44,117 bases of DNA, taken from assembly GCF_000278115.1 (NCBI RefSeq), contig NZ_JH725115.1, positions 242,473 to 286,589 of the forward strand, given 5' to 3'. Below, in pieces: positions 10,794-21,330 of the stretch. Made by a program: the position numbers and the translations under genes. This DNA is from Bartonella sp. DB5-6. Its GTDB lineage: Bacteria > Pseudomonadota > Alphaproteobacteria > Rhizobiales > Rhizobiaceae. The notes beneath the pieces were generated by a model, which worked only from the letters and a program-made list of their open reading frames with translations, did no database searches and had not been told where the DNA came from. The stretch's first letter is position 1; each line of letters starts with the position of its first letter.

Positions 10794-13700
10794 CACAAAA
10801 CAGCCTATAGTACAGGTTGAGCAGGGCGGTATAATTGCATTATTTATTCGTAGGCCAGTTTTTACCTTTGTTTTGAATGCTATGATTATGATTGCGGGGG
10901 TTGCTGCATGGTTGAATGTTGATGTACGCGAATTACCAAATGTTGATACTCCAGTGACGACGATTATGACGATTTTTTCTGGTGCATCGGCAGAGACAGT
11001 TGATCGTGAAATTACAAGGATTATAGAAGATACAGTTTCTCGTGTTTCAGGTGTTAAAACAATTTCTTCAACTTCTTCTTTTGGACGTTCCCGTGTGGAG
11101 GTTAGTTTTAATGTTGGTGTTGATTTGAATGTTGCAGCATCTGATATTCGTGATGCTCTATCTCGTGTTGCCTATTCTTTACCTAAAAACGCGGATTCAC
11201 CTCTGATCATTAAAGCAGATTCAAATGCTGCTGCAATGATGTATTTGGTTGTGACTTCACCAACGATGAACATTGATGATTTAACAACGGTTGTAAACGA
11301 TCAGGTTGTTGATGCACTTTCTGCTGTTGATGGTGTTGGTGATGTGCAAGTTGATAGTGCGCGCACTAAGATTTTTCAAGTTGATATAGATCAAGCGAAA
11401 CTTGCCAGTTACGGATTAACCGTGGCAGATATTTCACGTGTTCTTGCTGATATGACAACGGATGTACCTGTTGGGTCGTTACGGAATTCTAAGCAAGCGT
11501 TAATTGTGCGTGCTACTGCACGCTTGACAACACCAGAAGCTTTTGAACAAGTTGTCTTAAAACCTCATGTGCATCTTGGTGATGTTGCGCATATTACTTT
11601 GTCACCGGATGTGGAAACGGTCATCCTTCGTATCAATGGAAAGACAGGCATTGGGTTGGGAATTGTGCGCAAAGCGCAATCCAATACCCTTAATATTTCC
11701 GAAGGTGTTAGAGCGGTTATCGATAGTCTTAAGAGTGTTGTTCCTTCTTCTGTGCATATAAGTATTATCAGCGATGATGCACTTTTTATTAAAAGTGCGC
11801 TTCATGAGGTTGAGGTTGCATTGGTCATTGCTATTCTGAGCGTTATCTTGGTTATTTTTCTTTTTTTAAGAGATATTCGTATAACGCTTATTCCCACTTT
11901 ATCTCTTCCTGTCGCTTTAATTGGTACAATTGCTGCCATTTATCTTGCAGGATTTTCATTGAATATTCTCACATTTTTAGGATTGGTTTTGGCAACAGGG
12001 CTTGTGGTGGATGATGCTATTGTTGTTCTGGAAAATATTGTTCGATGGCGCAATATGGGATTAGGCCCTAGAGCAGCGGCGGTGTTAGGGACGCGTGAAG
12101 TATTTTTTGCTGTTTTAGCAACAACATTGACTCTTGTTGCCGTTTTCGTACCTATTTCTTTCCTTCCTGGACAAGTTGGTGCACTTTTTAGAGAATTTGG
12201 TTTTGTGTTGGCAATTTCTATTCTGCTTTCTTCAGTTGTTGCTTTAACTCTTTGTCCCATGTTGGCTTCACGTTTTCTTAAAGAACATGTTGAGAGCAAT
12301 AAAGGAGGGACGCATCCTTCTATCATTCTGTACAAATTAGGCTCTTTTTTGAGCAAGGGATATGCTTATAGTTTGCATAAATGTTTGGGAAAACCTTGGA
12401 CCGTTGTCATTGTTTCACTTATTTTTGCGGGTCTTTGTGTTGGAGGTTATATGAAATTACAACAGGAATTGACACCAGCAGAAGACAGAGCTCTCATTTT
12501 TTTGGTCATTAGTGGACCACAGGGTATTTCAACACAATATCTGAATGAACAGGTAGAGCAAATTGAAGCGAGTTTACAACCGTTACATGATTCTGGAGAA
12601 ATTGCTAACAGTTATTCTATTGCGGGCATTGGCGGTTCGTCGAATACTGCTTTTTTGGTTTTGTTGCTTTCATCTTGGGATAAGCGTTTGCGTAGTCAGC
12701 AAGAAATCGTGAAAGATGTTAATGCAAAGGTTAGACAATTTCCCGCAGTTTTTGTGTTTGCCGCGCAGGGAAATTCTTTAGGTGTGAGGGGCACTGGCCA
12801 AGGGTTACAATTTGCAATTCTTGGGAATGATTACACAAAATTACAATTCATTGCGGATAAACTGGTTAGTGCTTTACAAGCTGATCCGCATTTCATTCGT
12901 CCTCGTCTTACTGTTGATGCCACGCAACCGCAATTTTTTATTGAAATTAATCGAGAAAAAGCCTCTGATTTAGGGATTGATATTACCAATTTGGGCAATA
13001 CATTACAAGCAATGTTGGATGGTAAAAAGATCGGTTCCATTTACGTAAATGATCACTCTTATGATGTTAAATTGACATCGCGTAAAAATCCAATGGAAAG
13101 CCCTAGTGATTTGGAAAATATTTTTTTAAAAACTAAAGGAAATCAGTATGTTCCTTTGTCGGTTATTGCAAATTTACATGAAAAAGCTATTGCTCCCCAA
13201 TTAAAACGGGAGAAGCGCATGAGTGCTGTTATTTTAAGTGCAAATCTTGCTCCAGGTTTTGTCTTAGGGGATGCTTATCAAATTGTACAGAAAGTTGCTG
13301 CTCCTTTGTTATCGAAAGGAAACTATGTGGTTCCCTTAGGGGAAGCTGCGACATTTGATGAAACATCTTCTAATTTTATGATTGTTTTTGGAATTTCCTT
13401 TGTAATTATTTTATTGGTTTTAGCTGCACAGTTTGAAAGTTTTATTTCAGGATTTATTATCATGGCTACCGTACCATTAGGGATTGGTTGTGCTGTAATT
13501 GCGATGCTTTTAAGCGGTGTTAGTCTCAATATTTACAGTCAAATTGGTTTAATTTTGTTGATTGGAGTTATGGCCAAAAATGGTATTCTCATTGTTGAGT
13601 TTGCAGACCAGTTACGTGATCAAGGTAAAAATGTGCATGAAGCTATAGAAGAAGCGGCGAATATTCGTCTTCGTCCAGTTTGTATGACAATGATTTGTGC

Positions 13701-13911
13701 CATTTTAGGGGGAATCCCTTTGATTTTAGCCAAGGGAGCTGGTGCAGAGGCACGTATAGCTCTAGGTTGGGTTATTGTTGGTGGTTTGGGACTGGCAACT
13801 ATTTTTACACTCTATGTTACACCTGTTGTTTATCTTTTTCTCGGACGTTTTGTAAGAGCAAAAGCAGAAGAAACTATACGCTTGACAAGAGAACTTAGCC
13901 AAGTTGAATAA
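10777..13911 (+). CDS. RND family multidrug efflux pump, inner-membrane subunit
   Basis: About 1044 residues, normal for HAE1-type RND pumps. It has the first membrane helix after FIRRPVFTFVLNAMIMIAG, two large periplasmic loops, and two six-helix bundles. The conserved helix-4 region GLVVDDAIVVLENIVR has the paired Asp residues of the proton relay. The second half has the symmetric GVMAKNGILIVEFA segment, with Lys of the relay. The open frame runs back to 10657, but the ATG at 10777 has AGAGGA just upstream and starts MSQEFSTKQP, so it is preferred. Probably proton-driven export of drugs, bile-like compounds or other toxic molecules; the true substrate cannot be read from sequence. Confidence 0.93.
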   Translation: MSQEFSTKQPIVQVEQGGIIALFIRRPVFTFVLNAMIMIAGVAAWLNVDVRELPNVDTPVTTIMTIFSGASAETVDREITRIIEDTVSRVSGVKTISSTSSFGRSRVEVSFNVGVDLNVAASDIRDALSRVAYSLPKNADSPLIIKADSNAAAMMYLVVTSPTMNIDDLTTVVNDQVVDALSAVDGVGDVQVDSARTKIFQVDIDQAKLASYGLTVADISRVLADMTTDVPVGSLRNSKQALIVRATARLTTPEAFEQVVLKPHVHLGDVAHITLSPDVETVILRINGKTGIGLGIVRKAQSNTLNISEGVRAVIDSLKSVVPSSVHISIISDDALFIKSALHEVEVALVIAILSVILVIFLFLRDIRITLIPTLSLPVALIGTIAAIYLAGFSLNILTFLGLVLATGLVVDDAIVVLENIVRWRNMGLGPRAAAVLGTREVFFAVLATTLTLVAVFVPISFLPGQVGALFREFGFVLAISILLSSVVALTLCPMLASRFLKEHVESNKGGTHPSIILYKLGSFLSKGYAYSLHKCLGKPWTVVIVSLIFAGLCVGGYMKLQQELTPAEDRALIFLVISGPQGISTQYLNEQVEQIEASLQPLHDSGEIANSYSIAGIGGSSNTAFLVLLLSSWDKRLRSQQEIVKDVNAKVRQFPAVFVFAAQGNSLGVRGTGQGLQFAILGNDYTKLQFIADKLVSALQADPHFIRPRLTVDATQPQFFIEINREKASDLGIDITNLGNTLQAMLDGKKIGSIYVNDHSYDVKLTSRKNPMESPSDLENIFLKTKGNQYVPLSVIANLHEKAIAPQLKREKRMSAVILSANLAPGFVLGDAYQIVQKVAAPLLSKGNYVVPLGEAATFDETSSNFMIVFGISFVIILLVLAAQFESFISGFIIMATVPLGIGCAVIAMLLSGVSLNIYSQIGLILLIGVMAKNGILIVEFADQLRDQGKNVHEAIEEAANIRLRPVCMTMICAILGGIPLILAKGAGAEARIALGWVIVGGLGLATIFTLYVTPVVYLFLGRFVRAKAEETIRLTRELSQVE

Positions 13912-14108
13912 TGTATCTGGTAGGAAAGATTTGAAAGTTTTTTTTACTCTTGTTTTACAAATGTCATTTTGGAGTCTTATCTTTCCATTTTTGTACCCCC
14001 TAATCCTGTACGTGAGAAGTAAAAATAACTAGTAACAAAGGAGACGCTCTCTGTTTTATCATTATTTATGCATAGATTTCATTGTCAATAACTGTGCGGG
14101 ATAAGTTC

Positions 14109-15779
14109 ATGGAAGGTAGCTTTTTGATTCGAAACGAAAAAGCTTTTGGGGAAGCTTTGAAAGCTTTAAGAAGACACGCGACAAAGGATGGAGTACATGA
14201 TATTCGTCGGCATTTCCAAGAGGATAAACAGCGTTTTTCTCATTTTTCTTTAAGACTTGATGATCTCCTTTTCGATTTTTCGAAGTGTGGTGTCACATTT
14301 AAAACGTTGCAACTCTTGGATAATTTGGCTGTTGCCGCAGATGTATTAGGCAGGCGTGAAGCAATGTTTTCAGGTCAGGCCATTAATACAACTGAAAAGC
14401 GCTCTGTGCTTCATATTGCATTACGTTTACCTGCCGACGAAGTTTTTATGTTGGATGGGCATGATCTTGTCCAAGATATTCAGGCTGTTTTTAACGATAT
14501 GGAAAGATTTTCTGAAATGGTGCGTGATGGCAGCTATAAGGGAGAAAGTGGTGAGAGAATAAATGATATTGTAAACATTGGTATTGGTGGTTCTGATCTT
14601 GGTCCTGCGATGGTCACACGTGCCTTAAAACCTTATCATGATGGTCCGCGTTGTCATTTCGTTTCTAATGCTGACAGTGCAGATATTTCTGATACTCTCT
14701 CTGTTTTGAATCCAGCAACGACTTTATTTATCATCGCTTCTAAAACTTTTACAACGGCTGAAACAATAGCAAATGCTCAAATTGCACGTCAATGGATTCA
14801 TTCACATTTAGGGGAAAAGGCTGTTTGTACGCATTTTGTTGCTGTTTCAAGTTCACTTGATAAAGTGGCGAAGTTTGGCATAGATTTTTCAAGAGTTTTT
14901 AGATTTTGGGATTGGGTTGGAGGGCGTTATTCAATTTGGTCAGCCATTGGTCTTGTTGTTATGTTAGCAATAGGAGGGCAGAATTTCCGTCAATTTCTCA
15001 AGGGCGCTCTACAGATGGATCAACATTTTAAAGCAACGCCTTTGCATAAAAATATTCCTATTCGATTTGCTCTTTTAGGGTTCTGGCATCGTGTTATTTG
15101 TGGTTATTCATCACGTGCTATCATTCCCTATGCACAGCGTTTAGCGTGTTTTCCGGCTTATTTGCAACAACTTGATATGGAATCAAATGGTAAGCAGGTT
15201 TCTTTGGATGGTAAACCATTAACTTTTTCGAGTGGTCCGGTTGTTTGGGGTGATTCAGGGACAAATGGTCAACATGCTTTTTTTCAACTTCTGCATCAAG
15301 GAACAGATGTCATTCCTGTAGAATTTATTTTATTTATAAAAGGGCATGAACGAAATTTAGATCCTATGTGTGACATGTTGGTAGCAAATTGCCTAGCGCA
15401 ATCAAAAGCCTTGATGAAGGGGCGTAGTGTCGAAGATGCTTGGCATATACTTGTAAAAAATGGCATTGGTGAACGTGCAGCAGATAATTTAGCACTTCAT
15501 AGAAGTTTTGAAGGAAACCGCCCCAGTATTATGCTGGTTCAGGATTTATTGACACCTTTTGCACTTGGCCGTCTCATTGCACTTTATGAGCATCGAATTT
15601 TTGTAGAAGGTATTTTAATGAATATTAATTCATTTGATCAATGGGGTGTTGAGCTTGGCAAAGAATTAGCAAATGAATTGTTATCAATACTCCGAGGAGA
15701 AAATACAGCAGATAATCGTGATAGTTCAACAGTAGGTTTGTTGGCACACATTCAGGTAAGACGTGCAGAACGAATATGA
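14109..15779 (+). CDS. pgi: Glucose-6-phosphate isomerase
   Basis: Interconverts glucose-6-phosphate and fructose-6-phosphate. From the ATG at 14109 the protein has 556 residues. An alternative TTG start at 14082 adds nine residues (565). Neither has a strong ribosome site, so the start is uncertain. Recognisable parts are IVNIGIGGSDLGPAM, the SIS phosphate loop ASKTFTTAET, the PGI signature GGRYSIWSAIG, the GTNGQHAFFQLLHQGT stretch with the catalytic His, and FVEGILMNINSFDQWGVELG. It lies 197 bases after the efflux operon. Confidence 0.95.
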   Translation: MEGSFLIRNEKAFGEALKALRRHATKDGVHDIRRHFQEDKQRFSHFSLRLDDLLFDFSKCGVTFKTLQLLDNLAVAADVLGRREAMFSGQAINTTEKRSVLHIALRLPADEVFMLDGHDLVQDIQAVFNDMERFSEMVRDGSYKGESGERINDIVNIGIGGSDLGPAMVTRALKPYHDGPRCHFVSNADSADISDTLSVLNPATTLFIIASKTFTTAETIANAQIARQWIHSHLGEKAVCTHFVAVSSSLDKVAKFGIDFSRVFRFWDWVGGRYSIWSAIGLVVMLAIGGQNFRQFLKGALQMDQHFKATPLHKNIPIRFALLGFWHRVICGYSSRAIIPYAQRLACFPAYLQQLDMESNGKQVSLDGKPLTFSSGPVVWGDSGTNGQHAFFQLLHQGTDVIPVEFILFIKGHERNLDPMCDMLVANCLAQSKALMKGRSVEDAWHILVKNGIGERAADNLALHRSFEGNRPSIMLVQDLLTPFALGRLIALYEHRIFVEGILMNINSFDQWGVELGKELANELLSILRGENTADNRDSSTVGLLAHIQVRRAERI

Positions 15780-16083
15780 TTTGTTAGTAGCTTTGTACTA
15801 AATAGGAAAAGATAGGATTGGAGAAACACGAGATAATTCATTGTTTTTGTGTATATTTTTTACCATCGGCGGACATTATTTTTCAGATTAGATTTTGACG
15901 GAAGAAAATCAAAAAAGAGCAAAAAATGATAAAGATCAGCATTTGATAGCAAAAAGGAAGAAAAATTTTGCAAGGACTTTGAAGATTCTGTTGAATTTTT
16001 TAGAAAAAAATAAATTGGTACAAAACTTGCTGACAAGTTACATACAATGAAACATTTTAATGAGATCACTTTAGCTAATATTT
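15780..16083. other. Non-coding gap between pgi and tRNA-Ser
   Basis: 304 bases. A minus-strand frame across this region runs into the tRNA and has no protein-family features, so it was not accepted. No clear terminator for pgi was found. Confidence 0.45.
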
Positions 16084-16173
16084 TGGCGGAGAGAGAGGGA
16101 TTCGAACCCTCGATATGGTTTCCCATATACACGCGTTCCAGGCGTGCGCCTTCAACCACTCGGCCACCTCTCC
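16084..16173 (-). tRNA. tRNA-Ser (anticodon GGA)
   Basis: 90 bases on the minus strand. The acceptor stem GGAGAGG pairs with CTCTCTCC. It has the long variable arm typical of serine tRNAs, anticodon loop CTGGAAC (anticodon GGA, complement at 16137-16139), TΨC loop GGTTCGAATCC, and an encoded CCA end. It reads UCC and UCU codons. Confidence 0.96.
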
Positions 16174-16642
16174 AGATTTGCGCACTATACCCAGAAAGAA
16201 GTAACGTGCAAGCCTAAACTATGCATTCAAAATTCAAAAAGCAACTTCATTTATCAAAGTAAGATGTAATACTTGTTGAATAACAAGCACTTCCTCTCCT
16301 TTTAAAAAGCAATTTTTCCGTGGATAGGTATCTTCTAAAATGCAATCATCAGAAACAGCCATTCTCTTAGCTCATTTGTATACCTTCACATTTTGTGAAT
16401 AACATCATCTTCAAATTGATAATGCTGTTTTTTCAAAAATCAAATGATTAAGCATCACTACTAACCCATTACCATTCATTATATCCAATAATAAATAGGA
16501 TAAGCGACTCCATTAAGCCATCGGTGCCAACATTAAAAAGCGCTTCACTGAGATAATAGAACTTATTCCAACAAAAATGGTTTATAATGTGATTACGTTA
16601 CCAAATTACAGGATTAACGAGCCCCCCCTTAAAGCCCCTACA
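16174..16642. other. Gap downstream of the PTS fusion gene
   Basis: 469 bases, C-rich on the plus strand, with no open frame. A fructose kinase or permease gene (fruK, fruA) would be expected here if this were a complete fructose PTS operon, but none is present and no remnant could be recognised. Confidence 0.45.
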
Positions 16643-19147
16643 TCACCTTATATCATTTCTAAGAGCTCGCACAGCTCGCGCAGTTTCACATTGTAATGCT
16701 TTTTTTGCTAAAATTTTCATGTCTTCAAAACTATGCGTCTGCAAACACGCTTTTACCGAAGAAATTTCACAAGATATCATAGAAAGTTCGTTAATCCCCA
16801 ATCCAGTCAAAATCATCGCTGCAAAAGGATCACCGGCCATACCTCCACACACACTAACCCAACACTTATGTTTTTTCGCACCCTGAATAGTCTGATAAAT
16901 CATACGCAAAACCGCTGGATCAAGGCTATCAGCTTCGGACACAAGATAAGGATTTTGTCGATCAACAGCCATTGTGTACTGTGTTAAGTCGTTAGTCCCA
17001 ATTGAAAAAAAATCAACATAGGCACTCAAAACATCTGCCATAATAGCTGCTGCCGGAACTTCAATCATAATACCCAGCTTTAATTTTGGTGCATCAATAT
17101 CGTTGCGAATTTCTTCTGTGATCTTTTTTATAGCAAAAATCTCTGAAACAGACATAACCATTGGAAACAAAATCCATAAATCTCCACCCTCTTTTGCGGC
17201 TCGATACAAAGCGCGCAATTGCGGAACTAAAAGGTCACGCCGACGCAATAAAAGCCGTGTTCCCCGAACACCTAAAAAAGGATTGTCCTCTTGAGATAAA
17301 TGTAAATGCGTAACCTGTTTATCCCCACCAATATCAAGCGCACGAATAATTAATGGCTTATCTCTTACAGCTGCAATCATCGTCCGGTATACATCAAATT
17401 GTGCCTCTTCATCTGGAATATGTGGACTATCTAAAAACAAAAATTCTGTACGCATGAGTCCAATACCTTCAGCTCCAAAATCAAGCGCAACAGGAACCTG
17501 ATATGCGTAATTGACATTAGCCATGATACGAATTCTTTGACCATCTGTCGTTTGCACTGGTAATCTACACACGCGTATCTCACTATCACGCTTTTGCGCA
17601 ACAATACGCATCTGTTTTTGAGCATCTTCAACATCTTCAGGAGAAGGATCAAGATAAATGAATCCATTATCGCCATCAATAATAGCCTGAACATTACACT
17701 CAACTGCTAAAATATCAGCACCCGTAGCAACAACCATTGGAATGCCAAGAGTACGAGCCAGAATAGCTGTATGAGACAGAGGTCCTCCCCATGCCGTTGC
17801 TAATCCTTGTACTTTTGTACAATCAAGTTGAGCTACGTCAGAAGGAGATAGATCATCTGTAACAAGAATAATACCACGTGGGATATCATCTAAAAAGAAT
17901 GGTCTATACGATGGGTTAATCTCGCCTAAAACACGACGACCAACATCAACTAAATTAACAGCACGTGCCGCTAATAACGGATTATCTACATTAGAAAACA
18001 TATCTGCAAATTGCCGAACCGCTCTATCCCAAGACCAAGCTACACCATGACCTTCTGCCATAAAACGACAAGCTTGAGCTATCAGATTTTCATCTTCAAG
18101 CAAAGCTATTTGCGCAGAAAAAATCGCAGCAGAATCCGCTCCCATACGCGCTGTTATATCAGCAATAACTGATGCCATTTTATGTTTTGTTTTTGTAAGA
18201 GCACTTTCAAGACATGCAGTACCAATCGCAAAATCAATTGGTTGATCTGTTATGGTAATATTATTCTGCCTTAAAACAAAAATCTTGCCAAGCGCTAATC
18301 CTGAACTTGCTCCAACACCAGAAATACCTTTTTGCCCAGAGCACGGATACCAACCATGAAAAGCCTTCATTTGAGATTCCGTCTCTCTCATCATACATTT
18401 TTCACTTATGCTCACTTTCTTCGCAACAGAAATCGCTTCCTTAAGAAGTTTTACACCTTCTACAGCATCCGTCGAAAAAATCAGAACATCACCGTTTTTT
18501 GCTCCTAATTGCAATAAACCAACCAAATTTTTCATTTCAACGGCATACTGACCATGGCGAATTCTGATAGAGCTCTGGACTTTTTTTGCAAAGTCAACCC
18601 AAAGAGAAGCTGGCCGCGCATGAAGACCACTTGGATAATCTAAAGTCCATTCTTGGCTTACCGAAAGATCACCAATAGAAGTCTTCCCTATCTTCATATT
18701 CTGATCAAAAAGAGTTGTAATAATCTGCTGTTTATCTGCAGTTGTTGAAAGTGCTTCTAGACGTTCCTTATCGAATAAAAGATGCGTTAATTTTTTACAA
18801 ATATCTCTATAGCGATTCGGACTAGCTGCAATAGCAATGACTAAACGCGCTTTCTTTCCATATTGCCACTCAACACCAGCAGGAATCTGTATAACTGCAA
18901 CAGCGTCTCTGATAATCAAATCACAATTTTCAATCATCCCATGAGGAATTGCTATACCATTTCCAAGCCAAGTATTTGTTATTGCTTCACGTTGGAGCAT
19001 GCTAGCCAGATAGCATTTGTCAACTGCTCCAATCTGCACAAGTAATTCGGCAGCAGCATAAATCGCATCATTTTTATGATCAAAAGCAGCTGCAAGTTGT
19101 ACAGATCCTATAGACAAGATTTCACTCTCGTTAAAATCTGTATTCAC
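16643..19147 (-). CDS. Fused PTS phosphotransferase: EIIA-HPr-enzyme I
   Basis: 834-residue multiphosphoryl transfer protein carrying the whole soluble phosphate relay. Residues about 10-150 are a fructose/mannitol-type EIIA domain, with the phospho-acceptor His69 in GIAIPHG. Residues about 165-250 are an HPr domain with His176 in GLHARPAS. From about 275 on is enzyme I, with the phospho-His459 in GGPLSHTAILARTLGIP. It also has the PEP-binding LRTEFLFLD, the SIGTNDLTQYTMAVDRQNP motif and the active-site Cys in VSVCGGMAGDP. PEP phosphate would pass EI to HPr to EIIA. The fusion order resembles FruB-type proteins, but no membrane EIIBC subunit lies alongside. It could instead serve a regulatory PTS or a permease elsewhere. 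Confidence 0.92.
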   Translation of the reverse strand: MNTDFNESEILSIGSVQLAAAFDHKNDAIYAAAELLVQIGAVDKCYLASMLQREAITNTWLGNGIAIPHGMIENCDLIIRDAVAVIQIPAGVEWQYGKKARLVIAIAASPNRYRDICKKLTHLLFDKERLEALSTTADKQQIITTLFDQNMKIGKTSIGDLSVSQEWTLDYPSGLHARPASLWVDFAKKVQSSIRIRHGQYAVEMKNLVGLLQLGAKNGDVLIFSTDAVEGVKLLKEAISVAKKVSISEKCMMRETESQMKAFHGWYPCSGQKGISGVGASSGLALGKIFVLRQNNITITDQPIDFAIGTACLESALTKTKHKMASVIADITARMGADSAAIFSAQIALLEDENLIAQACRFMAEGHGVAWSWDRAVRQFADMFSNVDNPLLAARAVNLVDVGRRVLGEINPSYRPFFLDDIPRGIILVTDDLSPSDVAQLDCTKVQGLATAWGGPLSHTAILARTLGIPMVVATGADILAVECNVQAIIDGDNGFIYLDPSPEDVEDAQKQMRIVAQKRDSEIRVCRLPVQTTDGQRIRIMANVNYAYQVPVALDFGAEGIGLMRTEFLFLDSPHIPDEEAQFDVYRTMIAAVRDKPLIIRALDIGGDKQVTHLHLSQEDNPFLGVRGTRLLLRRRDLLVPQLRALYRAAKEGGDLWILFPMVMSVSEIFAIKKITEEIRNDIDAPKLKLGIMIEVPAAAIMADVLSAYVDFFSIGTNDLTQYTMAVDRQNPYLVSEADSLDPAVLRMIYQTIQGAKKHKCWVSVCGGMAGDPFAAMILTGLGINELSMISCEISSVKACLQTHSFEDMKILAKKALQCETARAVRALRNDIR

Positions 19148-20034
19148 GCTTCTACTTCCTTATATTTCATCATGAATTCAAACAACCTCACATTTGAGCA
19201 TGAACATTTTTGATAAATTTCATTCCCCAAAATACAAAGTATAAACAGCACCACAATTTTCCTTTGTTTTACAAAATATAACTAAGCGAAGTGCTTTAAC
19301 ACCCTAACATGGTCCTATCAAACAATTGGATATTGCTGTTCACCGTATTGCTTAAAACCATCATAGGCAAATCTGACTCCTATTCTTTAATTTCACAAAG
19401 ACAAATGCCCTGATATTTACACACCCAACCAACTGAAAAGCTATGTTTAAAAAGTCCCTCATTATCTCAAGTTATTCAATATAACTTGTCATTACTTCTT
19501 ATATAAAAAAGCAGCCCTCCCAATCATCTGAAACTCTAGCTTATATTTTAACTTATTCCCCAAAACTGAGTAATTCACCCTTTCTCCTCTTTGATTCGTT
19601 ACATGCTTACAAACTTCTACTCTCAGCCTATCTCTTTAAAATTTCGCAAAGCTAAATATCCCATGATATAACCTTAGCAACATTATAGGCTTCCCTTTCT
19701 TCTAAAAAGATAACCCAACAAATATTCAAGACCGTTGAAAGTATATTATGAACACCACTATTCCGTAAACCGGCTCACCCTTACAAAACGATCCCGCAAA
19801 TGCTCCCTCAAATCTCTTCGAAAATAAATTACCTCTCTACAATAAACTGCCTAGCGTTTTTCTACGTATAAAAAGCCCCACCCCTCACTGCCATCATATG
19901 CTCATCTATTGGTAAACTTCACCATCACGTCAATGCTTCCAGTACAAACGAAACATAATACCAATTTTATGGTTATTTAAGAAAAAGATTTTCTTAATTT
20001 TCTGCACGTCCCTTTATTTTGCAATATATCATAG
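19148..20034. other. Long non-coding gap between the PTS gene and rpmA
   Basis: 887 bases, AT-rich and C-skewed on the plus strand, with no open frame. It may be an old pseudogene decayed beyond recognition, but nothing was identified. Its left end should contain the promoter of the PTS gene. Confidence 0.45.
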
Positions 20035-20070
20035 AGCAAAAAAGGAAAGATGGGGTGCCATCTTTCCTTT
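20035..20070 (-). terminator. Rho-independent terminator of rplU-rpmA
   Basis: A 10-bp perfect stem (GGAAAGATGG at 20044-20053 with CCATCTTTCC at 20058-20067) has a 4-base loop, extended by AAA/TTT. On the minus strand it is followed by TTTTTT. It lies about 70 bases after the rpmA stop codon. Confidence 0.88.
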
Positions 20071-20136
20071 CCAAGACTCACAATTCCATAACCGAAATTT
20101 AACAGAACGCCGGCTTATTACAGAAAATATTGTAGT

Positions 20137-20406
20137 CTATTCTGTTGCCTCCACCATAGGAATGACCGAAACATACGAACGGTTACTCGCTTTTCTTTGA
20201 AAAGAAACCTTTCCATTGGACAATGCAAAAAGGGTATGGTCTTTTCCAATGCCGACATTGTTACCAGGATGCCAACGCGTACCGCGCTGGCGAACAATAA
20301 TATTTCCCGCGATAACGGCTTCACCACCAAATTTTTTAACGCCAAGACGTTTTGATTCTGAATCGCGACCATTACGCGAAGAACCACCAGCTTTTTTATG
20401 TGCCAC
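20137..20406 (-). CDS. rpmA: 50S ribosomal protein L27
   Basis: 89-residue large-subunit protein near the peptidyl-transferase centre. It starts [20 protein letters not shown], the classic L27 N-terminus, and continues with [20 protein letters not shown] and [11 protein letters not shown]. It follows rplU by 12 bases on the same strand, and both end at the hairpin near 20050. Confidence 0.97.
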   Translation of the reverse strand: MAHKKAGGSSRNGRDSESKRLGVKKFGGEAVIAGNIIVRQRGTRWHPGNNVGIGKDHTLFALSNGKVSFQRKASNRSYVSVIPMVEATE

Positions 20407-20418
20407 GGATGCTCTCCT

Positions 20419-20910
20419 TTAATCTTCTTTACTTTTTGATGCTACAGCTGCTTCCTTCTGCGACGTAGTTTTCTTTTCAGCAGTTTTTTTAACCGTTTTC
20501 TTAACAGCAGCAGCAGCTTTTATTTCTTTTGTCACTTCTTTTAATACAGCCACTTCTTCTTTAATCGGTTTTGTAGCTGCTTTTTTCGGCTTTGAACCAC
20601 CCATTAAAATCTCTAAAATACGAAGCGTTGTCAATTCTTGACGATGACCACGCGTACGCTTCGAATTTTGACGGCGGCGCTTTTTAAACGCGATAACCTT
20701 ACGTCCACGTACCTGTTTTATGATTTCAGCCGTAACAAAAGCATCAGTAACAACAGGTGTACCAATAACCGCATTCCCTTCTTGTCCAATCATCAATATG
20801 TCATTGAATTCGACAACATCACCGGCATTGCCAATAATTTTTTCAACTTTCACCACTTGGTTAGTAACAACGCGATATTGCTTACCACCGGTTTTAATGA
20901 CTGCGAACAT
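20419..20910 (-). CDS. rplU: 50S ribosomal protein L21 with long basic tail
   Basis: 163 residues. The first ~100 are a normal L21 (start [32 protein letters not shown]). The remaining ~60 residues are a Lys/Ala/Thr-rich extension with several KKT and KEE stretches, low complexity and probably disordered. Such C-terminal extensions occur in L21 of related Rhizobiales. First gene of rplU-rpmA. Confidence 0.96.
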   Translation of the reverse strand: MFAVIKTGGKQYRVVTNQVVKVEKIIGNAGDVVEFNDILMIGQEGNAVIGTPVVTDAFVTAEIIKQVRGRKVIAFKKRRRQNSKRTRGHRQELTTLRILEILMGGSKPKKAATKPIKEEVAVLKEVTKEIKAAAAVKKTVKKTAEKKTTSQKEAAVASKSKED

Positions 20911-21199
20911 TTTTTATCCTTCCGTTCATTCCAGCTCTTATTTGATTTCTATCTTATCAATAAGAAAAAATAGGCTGCTTTTTATCAGTCGTAATAGATT
21001 TTAAAAGAAGGATAAAAACATCCTCCCAAACACAAATATGCGCAGATTTCCCCACGCTTGCATTTTACATATATGAAGGAATTTCTATTCTCTGTCAATA
21101 AAGTCCTACAAAAAAGCAAAAAAAGTTGTATTAGATACAATTGAAAGTTATCTACCCGCTATATACTTAAACGGTGTGGGATTTTTTGTATTTTCACAG

Positions 21200-21289
21200 G
21201 GAGAGATGGCTGAGTGGTTGAAAGCACCGCACTCGAAATGCGGCATAGGGGCAACTCTATCGGGGGTTCGAATCCCTCTCTCTCCGCCA
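21200..21289 (+). tRNA. tRNA-Ser (anticodon CGA)
   Basis: 90 bases. The acceptor stem GGAGAGA pairs with TCTCTCC. The anticodon stem CCGCA/TGCGG encloses CTCGAAA (anticodon CGA). A long variable arm, TΨC loop GGTTCGAATCC and encoded CCA are present. It reads UCG. The accessory region begins right after its 3' end, a common integration point for mobile elements. Confidence 0.96.
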
Positions 21290-21330
21290 GATTTTTTTAA
21301 GTATAGCTTTTTTCTCACCGTCACCAGAAA

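Noticed and set aside
11940..12356. 138-codon minus-strand frame inside the RND pump
   Set aside because: Antisense to the highly conserved transporter. Composition reflects the opposite strand.
15860..16159. 99-codon minus-strand frame next to pgi
   Set aside because: Runs through tRNA-Ser(GGA). No ribosome site or domain.
20118..20387. 89-codon frame overlapping rpmA
   Set aside because: Out-of-phase shadow of L27 on the same strand.
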